NCBI GenBank assembly: GCA_963575645.1
Contig: OY754466.1
Location: forward strand, 10,270,001 to 10,334,000
DNA: 64,000 nucleotides
Direction: 5' to 3'
From: Xanthostigma xanthostigma
Lineage: Eukaryota; Arthropoda; Insecta; Raphidioptera; Raphidiidae
The notes beneath the pieces were generated by a model, which ran no database searches, was not told the DNA's origin, and saw only the letters and a program-made list of their open reading frames with translations. Position 1 is the first letter of the stretch. Every line of letters begins with the position of its first letter. Shown piece after piece: positions 11,589-22,442 of the stretch. Made by a program: the position numbers and the translations under genes.

Positions 11589-11808
11589 CAGTAGAGTCAC
11601 ACTATTAAAAGCTAGGAGGTGCCGGATTATTGGAATGTTCGGATTATTGGATTGTATAGAAAAATCCATAATATGTAAATAAAATAAAGCATTTCATAAA
11701 AATATAACAGTGACATTTATAACAGCGATTATAACAGCAGTTAGGGAGGCGTGAGCGGAGGGTGCCGGATAATTGAACGTACCGGCTACTGAAGTGTCGG
11801 CTCTACTG
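11589..11808. mobile_element. pogo/Tigger-like MITE
   Basis: The ends CAGTAGAG and CTCTACTG are flanked by TA. Subterminal GGTGCCGGATTATTGGA and GTGCCGGATAATTGAACG are hallmarks I associate with pogo/Tigger elements. Length is 220 bp with no transposase. Confidence 0.82.
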
Positions 11809-11810
11809 TA

Positions 11811-12811
11811 TTTTTAAAATGTTAGTGTAAAATAATAGTATCACAACTCGTTACATAATAACTGCATTTACGTACGAGATACATAGACTACTATACTAAG
11901 GAAAAAACTGAACCGCTTTTAAATTGCAGAATTTTAATAGTGATTTTTTTTGTTGCAGGTAAACAAATGTATTAACTTCACATCTCTATGGTACAGGTAA
12001 AATAGTTACAATTTTATGTCTACAAAACCATATATATATATACAGGGTGTATCACAGGAAACCGTACATAGTTCTTTATTTCTTACCAATAGCCTAAATA
12101 TGAATTTTCCTAACCCTAACTTGAGAAATGCTAAATTCCTGATACAAACTTTCATCCCCTTCAGGATTTTTTTGAGACAAAAGGTTGCCCATGTCCTTCC
12201 TCAGGATGCAATCTATCTCCTTGTCAAACTTTATCTAAATCTGTTCGGCGGCTTAGGTGCATGTGAAGAGGTAACAGACAGACAGACAGAATTACTTTCT
12301 CATTTTTTTCTTTTACTAACGCATAGATAGAATGTTTTTCTAACAAAATCTAAAATCGAAGTTAGCTGATTTAATCCAAAGCCACCGAACATTTTGAGAA
12401 CTGTAGTTTAAAACAATTCAAGCAGGAACTCAGCAATTCGTAGAAATGAATCAACGACAAAGATGACGTATATATACGATGTTCGAAATCGTTTACAATC
12501 AGTTTGAGAACTGCTAACACAGTTTCAGTAGTTTCAGCATCAGCATCAGAACTCAAAGCACTTCAGAGAGAACTTTGAGGATAATATGTGAGGAAGCATG
12601 TTCGCTTATAAAGAGAACTGCGTTTTGCGTGCATACAGTGTGTTTTAGCTACGTAGACACACGATTTTGTCAAACACGTTAAACTTCTACTTCCGTGGTA
12701 CTATTCCTGCCGCTTATATCGGTTTAAAGTAGTTCACTCGCGCCAGTCGTAGACAAAATTATAGCGTAATATAATAAGTACCAACAGTTAGAGATTCGCC
12801 GTGCATATTTG
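11811..12811. other. Gene-free stretch
   Basis: Mostly anonymous AT-rich DNA. A run of four CAGA units lies at about 12277-12292. The 104-residue frame beginning at 12016 has no domain features and is not called. Confidence 0.45.
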
Positions 12812-12814
12812 TAA

Positions 12815-13241
12815 AGCGCGGGTCACACTAGGCTGCTTGTCAGCCGCTGCTGATCAGCTGCGGACAGTAGCATCAGCAAGCTGCGGCGGGCAGCCCGGTC
12901 ACACTACGACTGCTACTCGCTAGTCTACCGCGAGTAGTGGCTGCCAATCCGGTCACTACATCATCGAATATAAACCACGTGGTACGTGATGGTTTACTCG
13001 CCTATGATGCACTGCTTCGGTCAGACTGAGCTGCTCGCTGCTGGTAGCGGGTGCGAGTGAGTCACGTGACCTGGTAGTCGCCGCTGCCTGGCTACCAAAA
13101 TAGAACATGTCCAATTTCACCAGCCGCTGATAAATACTCGCCGGCTGGCGGCGCCAGCAGCGAATTTTATGCTCACAACAAGCTGATTGATGGCTGACAG
13201 TAGCGGCTTTAACAACTCGCGAGGCTAGTGTGACCCGCGCT
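12815..13241. mobile_element. GC-rich Harbinger-like MITE (family H)
   Basis: The ends AGCGCGGGTCACACTAG and CTAGTGTGACCCGCGCT are flanked by TAA on both sides, the 3-bp target typical of PIF/Harbinger. The interior is unusually GC-rich for this window and built from reiterated CAGC/GCTG and GTCACACTA words. It has no coding frame. Confidence 0.78.
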
Positions 13242-13274
13242 TAAGAGACTGTACCCAACACATCTAAGCTGTAA

Positions 13275-13948
13275 ATTCTGCTGCACACGAGGCTGGATTT
13301 GCCGCTAGATTTCACTTGTAGTGGATACATACATTAAGTAGGTTAAGTTACGTATATAAGATAACAATACACACTAGTCAAATCTTTGATAAACGTCTGA
13401 ATAGAACTCTTCAAATAAATAAAATTGTCGACCAATTTTTCTCAGACCAATATATTGACAAAAAATAAAAAATAACAAATCAATATAACATAAGATGACG
13501 TTTCGATCCGGCTTTGGATTTTCTTCAGAAAAATATAAAAAATATAAATTATTAGTATTAGTTATTTAATATTATGTAATAGAGTGCACGATGATTGAAA
13601 AAATACACACTAGTAGTTTTCTAGCGCTAGTTTTCTTAGTTGCTATTATGTGCTCGCTTTACACGAGACGTCTTTACAAGCTTGCTCTGCAGATAGATTC
13701 TGTGCGCGCGCAGATAGAACGGTAAAAAAGTGCATGATTATTATCTCTGATGAGAACACACACTATGGCATAGTGTTTGTTTGTGGGCGTTTGTTGAAGT
13801 CGCCCACGTGCTTCTTGATTGGTTCTTGCTCATACCTAGCAGCGGACCTAGCAAGAAAAATAGCCCCTGTTCTAATTTGAAAACCTATCTTGTGAGCTAG
13901 CAGGCGAGCCCACAGTGACGCAATTTCTAGGTTCGTGTGCAGCGGCCT
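13275..13948 (+). mobile_element. Harbinger-like family J, copy 1, carrying a nested family K repeat
   Basis: The right end GTGCAGCGGCCT and the left end TCTGCTGCACACGAG match the family termini. TAA flanks both sides (13272-13274 and 13949-13951). Shared body words include TGTGCTCGCTT, GAGCAAGAACCAATCAG (as complement) and CCCACGTG. The left part is interrupted by a family K segment (about 13370-13600) containing GTCGACCAATTTTTC and a minus-strand hammerhead-like motif at 13497-13528. Five other copies occur in the window. No transposase is present. Confidence 0.8.
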
Positions 13949-14227
13949 TAACTGTACAGATAGAGCTTTGAGCTGCGCGTCATGATACCCTCGGCTCGCC
14001 TCAGACATAATTACGCGCAGTGTAAGAATCTCAAACTTTCTGCCCTTGTGGTGTGATATACTATTAACAATTCAGTGTATTTCTTTATCTTTTTTATGTT
14101 GTGGGAGAATAAAATTTTTTAACACACGTAATTTTAGTTTTTTTTTTAGATTTTAGTGCAAATGAAAAATTAATTTTATTTTTTGTCAAAACGGCGTTAA
14201 CATTAATGGATCACAGTGATAGATAAC

Positions 14228-14321
14228 TTTTTGAACCGGTTCAGAGAGTTGATCCTATTATTACGGGACCTGTATCCCGTAGGCGTATAGGATTCGATTC
14301 TCTGAACCGGTTCAAAAAGAA
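14228..14321. repeat. 94-bp palindrome with two AACCGGTT sites
   Basis: Arms of about 32 bp start with TTTTTGAACCGGTTCAGAGA and return with CTCTGAACCGGTTCAAAAAG. The spacer contains a smaller hairpin, ACGGGA/TCCCGT. AACCGGTT is the core recognised by Grainyhead-family factors in insects, so two exact sites are present. Whether they act is unknown. Confidence 0.75.
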
Positions 14322-14785
14322 TAAAATGGTTATTCTGTATTTTTAGGTTAGAACGACAGTCGAGGTGCAAATGTTAGTAGGTAATAAGATTTAGTATTAA
14401 TAAATAGATTTCATTTTATGAATTATGTGCATCATATGACGATTTATAAGCAATTCTAAGTTAACTTACTCGTTCACTGCAATTTCAAAAATAATGCTTT
14501 GCATGAAATACAGTTTCCATAAAAATTTCTGCGTATAGCACAAATGGTCTCGTAAAATATCAATTTATCAATCTTAAATACATTATCCATATTTCCGTGT
14601 TTTTATTACCCATTATGTATAATGTAGTGTAAAAGCAGACGCTCTGGTGCCATTTCTTTAAGGTTACCGAATCCCAGGTGAGTTGGTACCTACCAAATGT
14701 CACTGCGTTTTAAATATGTGTTACTTATCAAAACGGTAAATAAAAGATAAGTATCGTGTACTAGTGTAAAAATTCCAGCTAGGTA

Positions 14786-14913
14786 TGTTCCAAGCAGTCA
14801 GCAAACGGTAACGAAACTGTCACCCGCATGCGCAGTAGCTAAAACTAAACTGTATGGGCTTTTTAACACGTTTTAGCTATCTGCGCCTGACGGTTTGCTG
14901 GTTGCTTGGAACA
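14786..14913. mobile_element. Family M MITE, copy 1
   Basis: The ends TGTTCCAAGCAG and GGTTGCTTGGAACA are flanked by TA. Interior words CAGCAAACGG and GCATGCGCAGTAGCTAA are shared with a second copy at 44029-44163. The TA target suggests a mariner-like mechanism. Confidence 0.75.
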
Positions 14914-15045
14914 TACTTATTATTGCGTATGTTTTACAAAAGCGAGATATACACTGGCCTGCCTGGTACTGCAGTGTCAGATTAAAAGTTTAAACATTAG
15001 CGGTTCCGATTATTGACATGAGGAACGTTTTCTGCGTATTATTTA

Positions 15046-15777
15046 CTAGCGATCCCGTCCGGTTTCACCCGGGTGCAAAAGAACGAATGGGGAAGGAAGG
15101 GACATGAGTACGCACATTCATTTTAGTTTACCGATGAATGTTGTGTCCAAACTTCATAATGATCGGCGTTACCGTTTAAAAGTTTTTGTCGTTAAAAAGC
15201 AGTATTTATATACTTTTTTTTAAGTAATAAATTTCTTTTAATATAATAAATATTTAATTGAAAACACTGTAGGAAAATTATTTTTATATATAGGTGCCTA
15301 TAGTTGTAACAATTTTCAAATGAGCTATTAATTAGATTTATTTAATATTAATTAGTCGTAATGAAGTTTTAAAAAATTGAAATATAAACCGTAGAAGAAG
15401 GCAATGTAGAAAATAAAAAAAAATAAAACTATATTCGCCGACGTGGAGCTTGAACCCTAGACCCTGGCATTAAGAGTCTTACACTCTACCGACTGAGCTA
15501 TCCGGGTTTGTACTCTTGAACGCTAATATTGCAGTATTTAGTTAAGGCATTTCACCTGATAATATTTGTCGGACGGACTAATTTTGAGACACATCTTGCA
15601 ACATTTTTCATTTATGTTCCGCTCCAATTAGTCGTAGCGTAATATTATGTAGCCTATAGCCTTCCTCGATAAATGGGCTATCTAACAAAAAAAATGTTTC
15701 AATTTGAACCAGTAGTTTCTGAGATTAGCGCGTTCAAACAAACAAACAAACTCTTCAGCTTTATATATTAGTATAGA
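15046..15777 (-). mobile_element. Helitron-like family C, long form with tRNA-like module, copy 2
   Basis: On the minus strand it begins TCTATACTAATATATAAAGC and ends with CTAG next to a T. It is longer than the 345-355-bp copies because about 380 bp is present in the middle, including a tRNA-Lys-like segment. The copy at 30383-31169 has the same arrangement, so the long form is a distinct subfamily rather than a chance insertion. Confidence 0.72.
15436..15507 (-). tRNA. Degenerate tRNA-Lys(CTT)-like module inside a Helitron
   Basis: Read on the minus strand it has a good A box (TAGCTCAGTCGG) and the anticodon-loop sequence CTCTTAA. The B box is damaged (GGTTCAAGCTC) and the anticodon stem is unpaired. 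It is a tRNA-derived sequence, not a functional tRNA gene. Confidence 0.65.
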
Positions 15778-15784
15778 TAACATT

Positions 15785-16539
15785 TTCTACATTTGTTTCT
15801 CTGTGAATACAACTTAGCGTCAATAATGAAGATTTTTAACGACACTGACTATTCCTGCGTGTGTGTGTGTTATTGGATACAAAATTGGATACAAAATTCG
15901 AGAACTATACTTCGATCTTAAGCAAAAACTAAATTGTTAGTGCCTATTTGTTTTTTCTTTCTTTTTAAATATTGAATATTTCTTGTTAAAGTATAATGAT
16001 GTAAAATAATGATCATTAAAAGTTCCACATCCAGATTTCTTTATGCAGTTGGACTTTAATAAAACCAAATCTTTCCTTTGGCAACAAAAATAAACTAATC
16101 GTTTTTAAATTTTTAATTACACAAAAAGGTAATTTTACACAGTTCTGCTTGCGCTGAGTTTTCTTGTTAAAAATTAAATACAGGCAAGCAAGGTTTTTCC
16201 TACTGAAAGAACAGGAAAAAAAGGAATTTAGAAAGAGATAATGAATGTGTCGGAAAAAGGAAAAAAAACTGTACTGTTAATTGTTTTCACTTTAACGAAG
16301 AATATCACGTTCTTTGTGTATTTTGCAAAAGTTTGCCCATTAGTAAGATGGATTTTTTAAATTACATAAGTACAGAAAAAAATGTTCGTATATTTATAGA
16401 CATTTGTTGTTAAATATGCAATATACCGGGTGTTGTATGACGCAACGAAGAAACTTAAGCGCGGTGGTGATAAAATTCGTTTGATCACGTGTTCTAATAA
16501 CCTCAAAAGTGTCTTAAAGTTCAACAAATAATATACTAC
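15785..16539. other. Gene-free stretch
   Basis: AT-rich DNA with a short GT run at about 15858-15870 followed by two direct copies of ATTGGATACAAA. No exon or complete element recognised. Confidence 0.45.
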
Positions 16540-17170
16540 GATTTTATCAGTAATTGTACAATATTTAGTTAAAAACGTTAACGCCAATTTGCTAGCTTGA
16601 AAGCGGAGCCCTTTTAGAGATAACAGGTTCTAAAGGTACATAAAACACGTGCTTACCTGCGTACGTAATGGTATTATGCATGCATATGAGTGCGAGTGAG
16701 AGCATTGTATGATTTTTTTGTAGCATGAAATTTAGATTTTTTATTTGCTTACTACACACAGAGTAGTCCATGAGTTTAAGAGAGAAAAACTCCATGGAAA
16801 CAAATAAACAACCTACATTTCATGAAGCTGTCAACAAAACTCAACAAAACTAAAGTAATAATAACAACTTGACAATAGCGTACTCGACTGTACTTTAAAG
16901 CAGGAAAGCGACAAGTGACAAAGGCAACGAGCGATCATGACCAATCACGTTCCGTGCAGGTAGCTGGGAGGTCGTGGAGTATCAACGGCTCTAAAATGTA
17001 CTTTTGCGACGCTGTTTGTGACTAACTTCCGAACCTTTTAAATCCGTGGCGCGTATTATAAGTATGTGTTTTATGTACCATTAGAACAGCTGTTATCTCT
17101 AAAAGGCCCCGCTTTCAAGCTAGCAAATTGGCATACGTTTTCTAAATATTGTACATTTACTGATAAAATC
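16540..17170. mobile_element. Long-TIR element G with nested family E copy 2
   Basis: Arms of about 115 bp (16540-16655 and about 17060-17170) carry GATTTTATCAGTAA at the outer ends and GCTAGCTTGAAAGCGG further in. A partial family E copy (about 16843-17062, including AAAGCAGGAAAGCGACAAG and the GGCGCGTATTATA terminus) lies inside, so E inserted into, or was captured by, G. No coding frame. Confidence 0.65.
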
Positions 17171-18162
17171 TTAGCAGTACTGAAGTGACGTAGGTCTGGG
17201 ATCTTGGTCTATAATGAAACTAATCGGAAAGTAATTGCGCAGATGTCGCATACGATATAAAATAGTTTTTTACTATACACTATATTTTTATAATATTATA
17301 CTACGATCACATTGTTCTTTTCTTCTATTCTACGTGACAGATTTTTACGTTGCTTTACTTTTTTTATTGTGGTCATAAAGACGAAAAACTCTGATAATAA
17401 TATAACATTTTATGAGTTTTCTGTGCACTCATAAAAAATGAGCTTTTTTCTCGTCATTGTGGTTTAGACGAGTTACATTTTGTCTAAAAACTTTTATTGG
17501 CTTACAACTGTTTTGTGAATTTAAAATTTATTGTTACGTTTCAAATATTAAAATTTGTTGTCCCCATATTAATTGACGATATATAAATACAGATTTAAAG
17601 AGAAATAACGATTATACGTCTCCTATGGCCATATTCACCGAACGTAAGTAGTTATTTACTCGGTTCATTTGTTCTTCAGGCAGCTGTTCCTCCGAATAAA
17701 TAGTGATAATTCAATTCACCAAATATAATAATTATGTTTATTCAACTCATGCGCGCTATTCATGTTTTATCATGCCTAAAAACCGAACCCTAAATAGCCA
17801 TTTACCGACTGGTGACAATTACTTGTCATAACTCAATGAAAATTCTTACTAGCTCGGCCATTGTGGAGTAGGTAATGAAAATAAACGTAACTATTTTCTG
17901 AGTCTGAACGAAATAGTAGGTAACAACAACTCCCTGTTGTTACCCATTGAGACTAAAATTGAGAGGCCGAATGTTTTCGACATGGAGTTTATTCATAACC
18001 GGCTAACCTCAAACCAAAACATTGAATCGTGCTGTTTGGTGCTGTTAGTATTGACAGTTTTTTTTATAAAGAAATAAATAGATATTAGGCTTCGTTTTTT
18101 AGGCAATGAATAAAACATGAACAATACAAAATACAAATACAAAATAAGCCTATAAAATCCCA

Positions 18163-21042
18163 CTACTGGGCAAAGGCCTCCTCCTTGGAACTCCATAAGT
18201 CTCTATCAATGGCAATACGATGCCAAAGCTTTCCACTGAACTGGTCTATCTCGTCTCTCCATCTTCTCTTCTGCCTACCTATTCTTCTTTTTTCATTAGG
18301 ACACCATTCGGTTAAAATTTTTGCCCATCTGCTATTCGACATTCTTGCGACATGACCTGCCCATTGCCATTTTAGTTTTTTAACTTTTTGTTTTATGTCT
18401 AAGATCTTTGTTTTTTCACGAATAGTTTTTAAGTTTATTTTGTCAATTAAACGTATATTTAACATGTTCCTTTCCATACGTCTTTGGCATACTTGGAGTT
18501 TGTTGTATTGTTTATTATTTAAAGACCACGTTTGAGCACCGTAAGATAGAGATGGTATCACACAAGTGTTAAATATTTTTGTTTTTAAACACATCGGTAT
18601 ATCACTTTTTAAAACATATTTTAAAGACCAAAAGCACTTCCATGCCTTACTTATTCTTTTATTTATTTCTTTGTCTTGTCTATCTTTGAATGATATTGTC
18701 TGACCTAAATATGTATAGTCTTCTACCACTTCGATGTTATTGTTTTTTATTTTTATAACACTATGAGGTTGGTTAGTTATTATTTTAGTTTTTGACATAT
18801 TAATTACAAGACCTGCCTTTTTACTTTCCGTGCTGAGTTCATTTAGTAATTGTGTTAGTTCATTTTCGGATTCAGCAAAAATAGCAATATCATCTGCAAA
18901 TCTTAGGTTTGTTAAATGTTGTCCATTTATATTTATCCCCTTCTTGACCCAATTTAAGTTACGAAAGATGTTTTCTAGCACAATGTTGAAAAGATCTGGT
19001 GATAGTGGATCGCCTTGACGTACTCCTTTCTTAATTGGAAATTCAGGTCCTTTTTTTTCAAGTTTGAGGTTTGCGGTGTTATTCTCGTACACTTTTTTCA
19101 GTATGCGGATGTATTTGTTGTTCATTCCTATATTGCTTAACGTATTCCAAATATATTCTTGATTCACAGAGTCAAAAGCTTTTTTGAAATCTACGAAAGC
19201 GATATATAACTTTTTATTGTACTCATTGCTTTTTTCTATAAGTTGATTCACTGTATGGAGATGATCTGTAGTGCTATATGATTTTCTGAATCCCGCTTGT
19301 TCTTCAGGCTGATTTTCCTCAAACTGTACTGCTAATCTTCTGTAAATTATTTTCATAAAGAGCTTGTAAATATTTGACGATAAACTGATTGGCCTGTAAT
19401 TATTAATATCACTCTTATCACCTTTCTTAAAGAGGAGTATTATTTCGGTTGATGTCCATTGTTTTGGTATACACTCGCTTTTTAATATAATGTTGAACAC
19501 ATTCATTAGAGGTTTACATAATTCGTCAGAGGCTATTTTTAAATATTCATTGGTTATTCCGTCTTCTCCAGGGGTTTTGTTGTTTTTTAGTGATTTAATT
19601 GAACTTTTTATTTCCGATAAGATTATTGGAGGTACTGTTTCTTCACTCAACTGCACCTTTACATGTGGGTTATTTTCATTGTGAAAGATATCTGTTTCAC
19701 TATATAGTCGTGAATAAAAATCCGTTGCGACTGTCATAATACTCTTACGATCATATTCTATAACTCCACTAGCGTTTTTTATTTTAGGAATCCATTTTAG
19801 ACCGGAAGAGATTTCTCTTCTTATTTTCTTCAGCGAACCTCTGTTTTCTAATTCTTTGTGTATTTGCTGTGTATTATATTCTCTGATGTCTTTTCTGATT
19901 TGCCTTTTAACTATTTTATTTAATTCCACCATTTCTATTTTATCCCTAGTAGTTTTCGTGACTTTGTTTTGTATTGATTTTCGTTTTTCTATTAGTTTTA
20001 AAGTGTTTTCTTTTAGTTTATCGTTTTTTGTTACATTTTTCTTGTCTTTATTTTTGGTTGATAGATTAGCTGCTTTTAGTATCATTTCTTCTAGTTCGTT
20101 GTATGCATTTTGGATATTATTAGCATTTACATGTTTTAAATCTAAAATATTCTCTATTTGGTTTGATAGTTCTTGTTTGAATATTTCTTCTTCCCTTGGT
20201 GATATTATTGATATTCTTTTCTTATTCTGGAATAATTTTGATCTGTATTCCGAGGAATCGAATGTTATGGTGGTTCTGACAAGTCTGTGATCCGAGTAAA
20301 AACAAAAATTGTTCAAAACCTGGATATCTTGTACCATTTCTAGTTTATTTGTAATTATATAATCAATTTCATTTTTATAAAGACCATTTGGTGAGACCCA
20401 AGTCCATTTCCTATTTTGCTTTTTTTTAAAATATGTGTTGATAATATTTAAGTTGTAAGCTTCAGAAAATCTCACTAGTCGGGCCCCTCTTTCATTTCTT
20501 GTGCCGTAACCAAAGTTTCCTGTAGATAATTCGCTCTCCTGTTCCTTACAACCTACTTGACTATTCCAGTCTCCCATTATAAATTTCAGGCTTGATTTGT
20601 CTTGGACTAGAACGTTTTCCAGATCTTCATAAAATTCGTCCACTTGAGAATTGGGTGCTTCAAGCGTAGGAGCGTAAACCTGAATGATTGAAAGAGTGAT
20701 ATCTTTATTTAATGTTAACTTCAGTAGTGCTATTCTTTCATTTATTCCTTTAATTTCTTTTATTCGTTTCTTCCATTTTTTGTTTATATAGAATCCGACT
20801 CCTTTAGCACCCTTGCTTTCGCCGTAATTATAAAAAATTGAACCATTTTTCCTTATCGTTATGTTTTCTGAGTTTCTTCTTATTTCAGATAGTCCGATAA
20901 CATCATAATTGATTTTTTCTATTGCTTTTTCAAATTCCACTAGTCTGTCTTCTGATAAAAGTGTACGAACATTCAGAGTATCTAGCATTATTTTTTGTTT
21001 TTTGTTCTTTTCGTATTTTTGTTTTTTTTTTGTTTTTTTCAT
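18163..21042 (-). CDS. LINE ORF2: endonuclease and reverse transcriptase
   Basis: The product nicks chromosomal DNA and copies element RNA at the nick (target-primed reverse transcription). The 959 residues show an apurinic-type endonuclease with TLNVRTL (N24), GLSEIRR (E53), GDWNSQVG (D158/N160) and SDHRLV (about 250-255). The reverse transcriptase follows: YRPISLSSNIYKLF (about 549-562), QAGFRK (about 582), FVDFKKAFD (D618), GVRQGDPLSPDLF (673-685) and the catalytic FADD (D717, D718). A basic C-terminal tail contains QWAGHVARM (about 893-901). All catalytic residues I can check are present. The start used is the ATG at 21042. A run of A's just upstream and an overlapping frame ending in DYINEDYINE suggest the true N-terminus may be longer with a one-base slip. 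It is often mis-annotated as craniofacial development protein 2-like. Confidence 0.93.
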   Translation of the reverse strand: MKKTKKKQKYEKNKKQKIMLDTLNVRTLLSEDRLVEFEKAIEKINYDVIGLSEIRRNSENITIRKNGSIFYNYGESKGAKGVGFYINKKWKKRIKEIKGINERIALLKLTLNKDITLSIIQVYAPTLEAPNSQVDEFYEDLENVLVQDKSSLKFIMGDWNSQVGCKEQESELSTGNFGYGTRNERGARLVRFSEAYNLNIINTYFKKKQNRKWTWVSPNGLYKNEIDYIITNKLEMVQDIQVLNNFCFYSDHRLVRTTITFDSSEYRSKLFQNKKRISIISPREEEIFKQELSNQIENILDLKHVNANNIQNAYNELEEMILKAANLSTKNKDKKNVTKNDKLKENTLKLIEKRKSIQNKVTKTTRDKIEMVELNKIVKRQIRKDIREYNTQQIHKELENRGSLKKIRREISSGLKWIPKIKNASGVIEYDRKSIMTVATDFYSRLYSETDIFHNENNPHVKVQLSEETVPPIILSEIKSSIKSLKNNKTPGEDGITNEYLKIASDELCKPLMNVFNIILKSECIPKQWTSTEIILLFKKGDKSDINNYRPISLSSNIYKLFMKIIYRRLAVQFEENQPEEQAGFRKSYSTTDHLHTVNQLIEKSNEYNKKLYIAFVDFKKAFDSVNQEYIWNTLSNIGMNNKYIRILKKVYENNTANLKLEKKGPEFPIKKGVRQGDPLSPDLFNIVLENIFRNLNWVKKGININGQHLTNLRFADDIAIFAESENELTQLLNELSTESKKAGLVINMSKTKIITNQPHSVIKIKNNNIEVVEDYTYLGQTISFKDRQDKEINKRISKAWKCFWSLKYVLKSDIPMCLKTKIFNTCVIPSLSYGAQTWSLNNKQYNKLQVCQRRMERNMLNIRLIDKINLKTIREKTKILDIKQKVKKLKWQWAGHVARMSNSRWAKILTEWCPNEKRRIGRQKRRWRDEIDQFSGKLWHRIAIDRDLWSSKEEAFAQ

Positions 21043-21235
21043 TTATGTAATCTTCATTTATGTAATCTTGACATTTGGAGGGAGTTTGGTCTATCATCTC
21101 CACGGTGACCGGCCGGGTTGGAGATTTACTTGTTGCCTGTTTTACTTCTTTATTTTTCTTTGAGTTCACTCGAATAACCTGATTCGTTGCTTTTGTCGTC
21201 AACAATAACTTGTCTTTTTGTGATTGACCATGATA

Positions 21236-22030
21236 TCAAATGTTTAACTCAGCGTTACCTGCTCCCTTCTTTGTAGTATCGATAGCACCTATAGAATGTA
21301 CTCTTGGTCTTCCCGTACGTTGTTCCATCATTGCAAAGACAGGGGCTGCTTTCGGTTTTTTGGGTTCTTTCTCTTTTACTTTTTCTGTAGTATCAATAGA
21401 GTTTATTTCATCACCTTCTGATCTTTTCCGTTTGTTTTCTGTTTCATCATCTTGTTTTTTCTTGTTTACCACATCTATAACTTTACCTTCCACGACTAAT
21501 TTGTCGTACTTGAAATAAACTTGTTTTCCCATTTTTCTATATTCTTCCCATATTGGTTTCAGTTCTTTGCGTATGTCTAGTATTTTCTTCGGCAGATCTT
21601 CAGTAATGTAAATATCAGTGTTCTGTAAATATTTTTTGTTTAACATGATCGTTAATTTTTTTCTCCATGTTGTTAGACCTATAAGGATTGGTCTGTTATT
21701 TTTCTCTTTGGGACCTAACCTGCGTATAAAATCGAATTCGTTTATGTCGCATTTAACTCGAAGATTTGAGTTAATTATTTCGTAGACCCTATTTTCAAGT
21801 TGAAAATAGTTTTCTTCATTTCCTTCTCTAACTCCATGCAAAATTATGTTTCTCCGCCTTTTTTCTTTATCCCAACTTTCGATGATCAATTCTTGTTTCT
21901 TTTGTTTTTCAACTGTTTCCAAAACATTTTTTTCTAATATTTCCATTTTTCCACTCATTTGTGAACATAAGTTATCTATTTTATTGTCGAGCTTTTTTAT
22001 TGCTTCTAATATTTCGCTCATTTCACTCAT
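21236..22030 (-). CDS. LINE ORF1: coiled-coil RNA-binding protein
   Basis: 264 residues. The N-terminal part (about 5-57) is a heptad-rich coiled coil (LEAIKKLDNKIDNL). It is followed by an L1 ORF1-type RRM-like segment (about 60-140; RRRNIILHGVREG, FDFIRRLG) and a small C-terminal domain (about 145-195; ITEDLPKKILDIRKELKPIW). The end is lysine- and glutamate-rich. By analogy with L1 ORF1p it should trimerise and coat element RNA. It lies directly upstream of ORF2 with about 190 bp between the annotated ends, and the ATG at 22030 is the first in the frame. Confidence 0.85.
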   Translation of the reverse strand: MSEMSEILEAIKKLDNKIDNLCSQMSGKMEILEKNVLETVEKQKKQELIIESWDKEKRRRNIILHGVREGNEENYFQLENRVYEIINSNLRVKCDINEFDFIRRLGPKEKNNRPILIGLTTWRKKLTIMLNKKYLQNTDIYITEDLPKKILDIRKELKPIWEEYRKMGKQVYFKYDKLVVEGKVIDVVNKKKQDDETENKRKRSEGDEINSIDTTEKVKEKEPKKPKAAPVFAMMEQRTGRPRVHSIGAIDTTKKGAGNAELNI

Positions 22031-22442
22031 TTTTTTAAATTTTTAATCAGAACAACAATAATTAACAGTACACACAGTATATATTATTTAATGTCACAGC
22101 AGATTTATCAACTATACTAGTAATTACTCAATAAAGTGTTTTTTTTCACTCTGACACTTTGTTTCTCCTATCTCGCTATCCTTATTTATTTTGTGTTCAG
22201 AATAGAGGTAAACTGCTTTTTAGGTTAATTTAATGATGTTGGATGACACTATTAAATAAACGCTACTTAGCACTTAAAATCACAAAGGTATTAATATATC
22301 CTTTATTTATATGGATCACAAAGTTGTGTATACTGAATAATATTTTTTTGAATCTTTATTTCACATTAATTTCATTAATTTGTACCGCACTATATAACAC
22401 GCTATTCATTCGGGAATATACCGGGTCGAATAAAACATGAAT

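Larger units (their letters stand above)
18122..22427 (-). mobile_element. Full-length LINE retrotransposon (RTE-like)
   Basis: A 14-bp direct duplication, GAATAAAACATGAA, lies at 18108-18121 and 22428-22441 and exactly brackets the element. On the minus strand the order is about 400 bp of 5' UTR, ORF1, ORF2 and a short 3' end with a TATTTTGTATTTG-type repeated tail rather than a pure poly(A). Both frames are open, and the length is about 4.3 kb. An intact duplication plus intact frames indicates a recent, possibly still active copy. The clade is inferred from the ORF2 style (FADD box, WAGHVARM motif near the C-terminus) and is less certain than the LINE class. Confidence 0.92.

Noticed and set aside
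12016-12330. 104-residue plus-strand frame
   Set aside because: No domain or compositional sign of coding; adjacent sequence looks like eroded repeat.
13650-14008. Overlapping frames on both strands within family J
   Set aside because: Repeat sequence shared by six copies, none with a consistent frame.
18830-22046. Several plus-strand frames rich in F, S and L across the LINE
   Set aside because: They are antisense shadows of ORF1 and ORF2.
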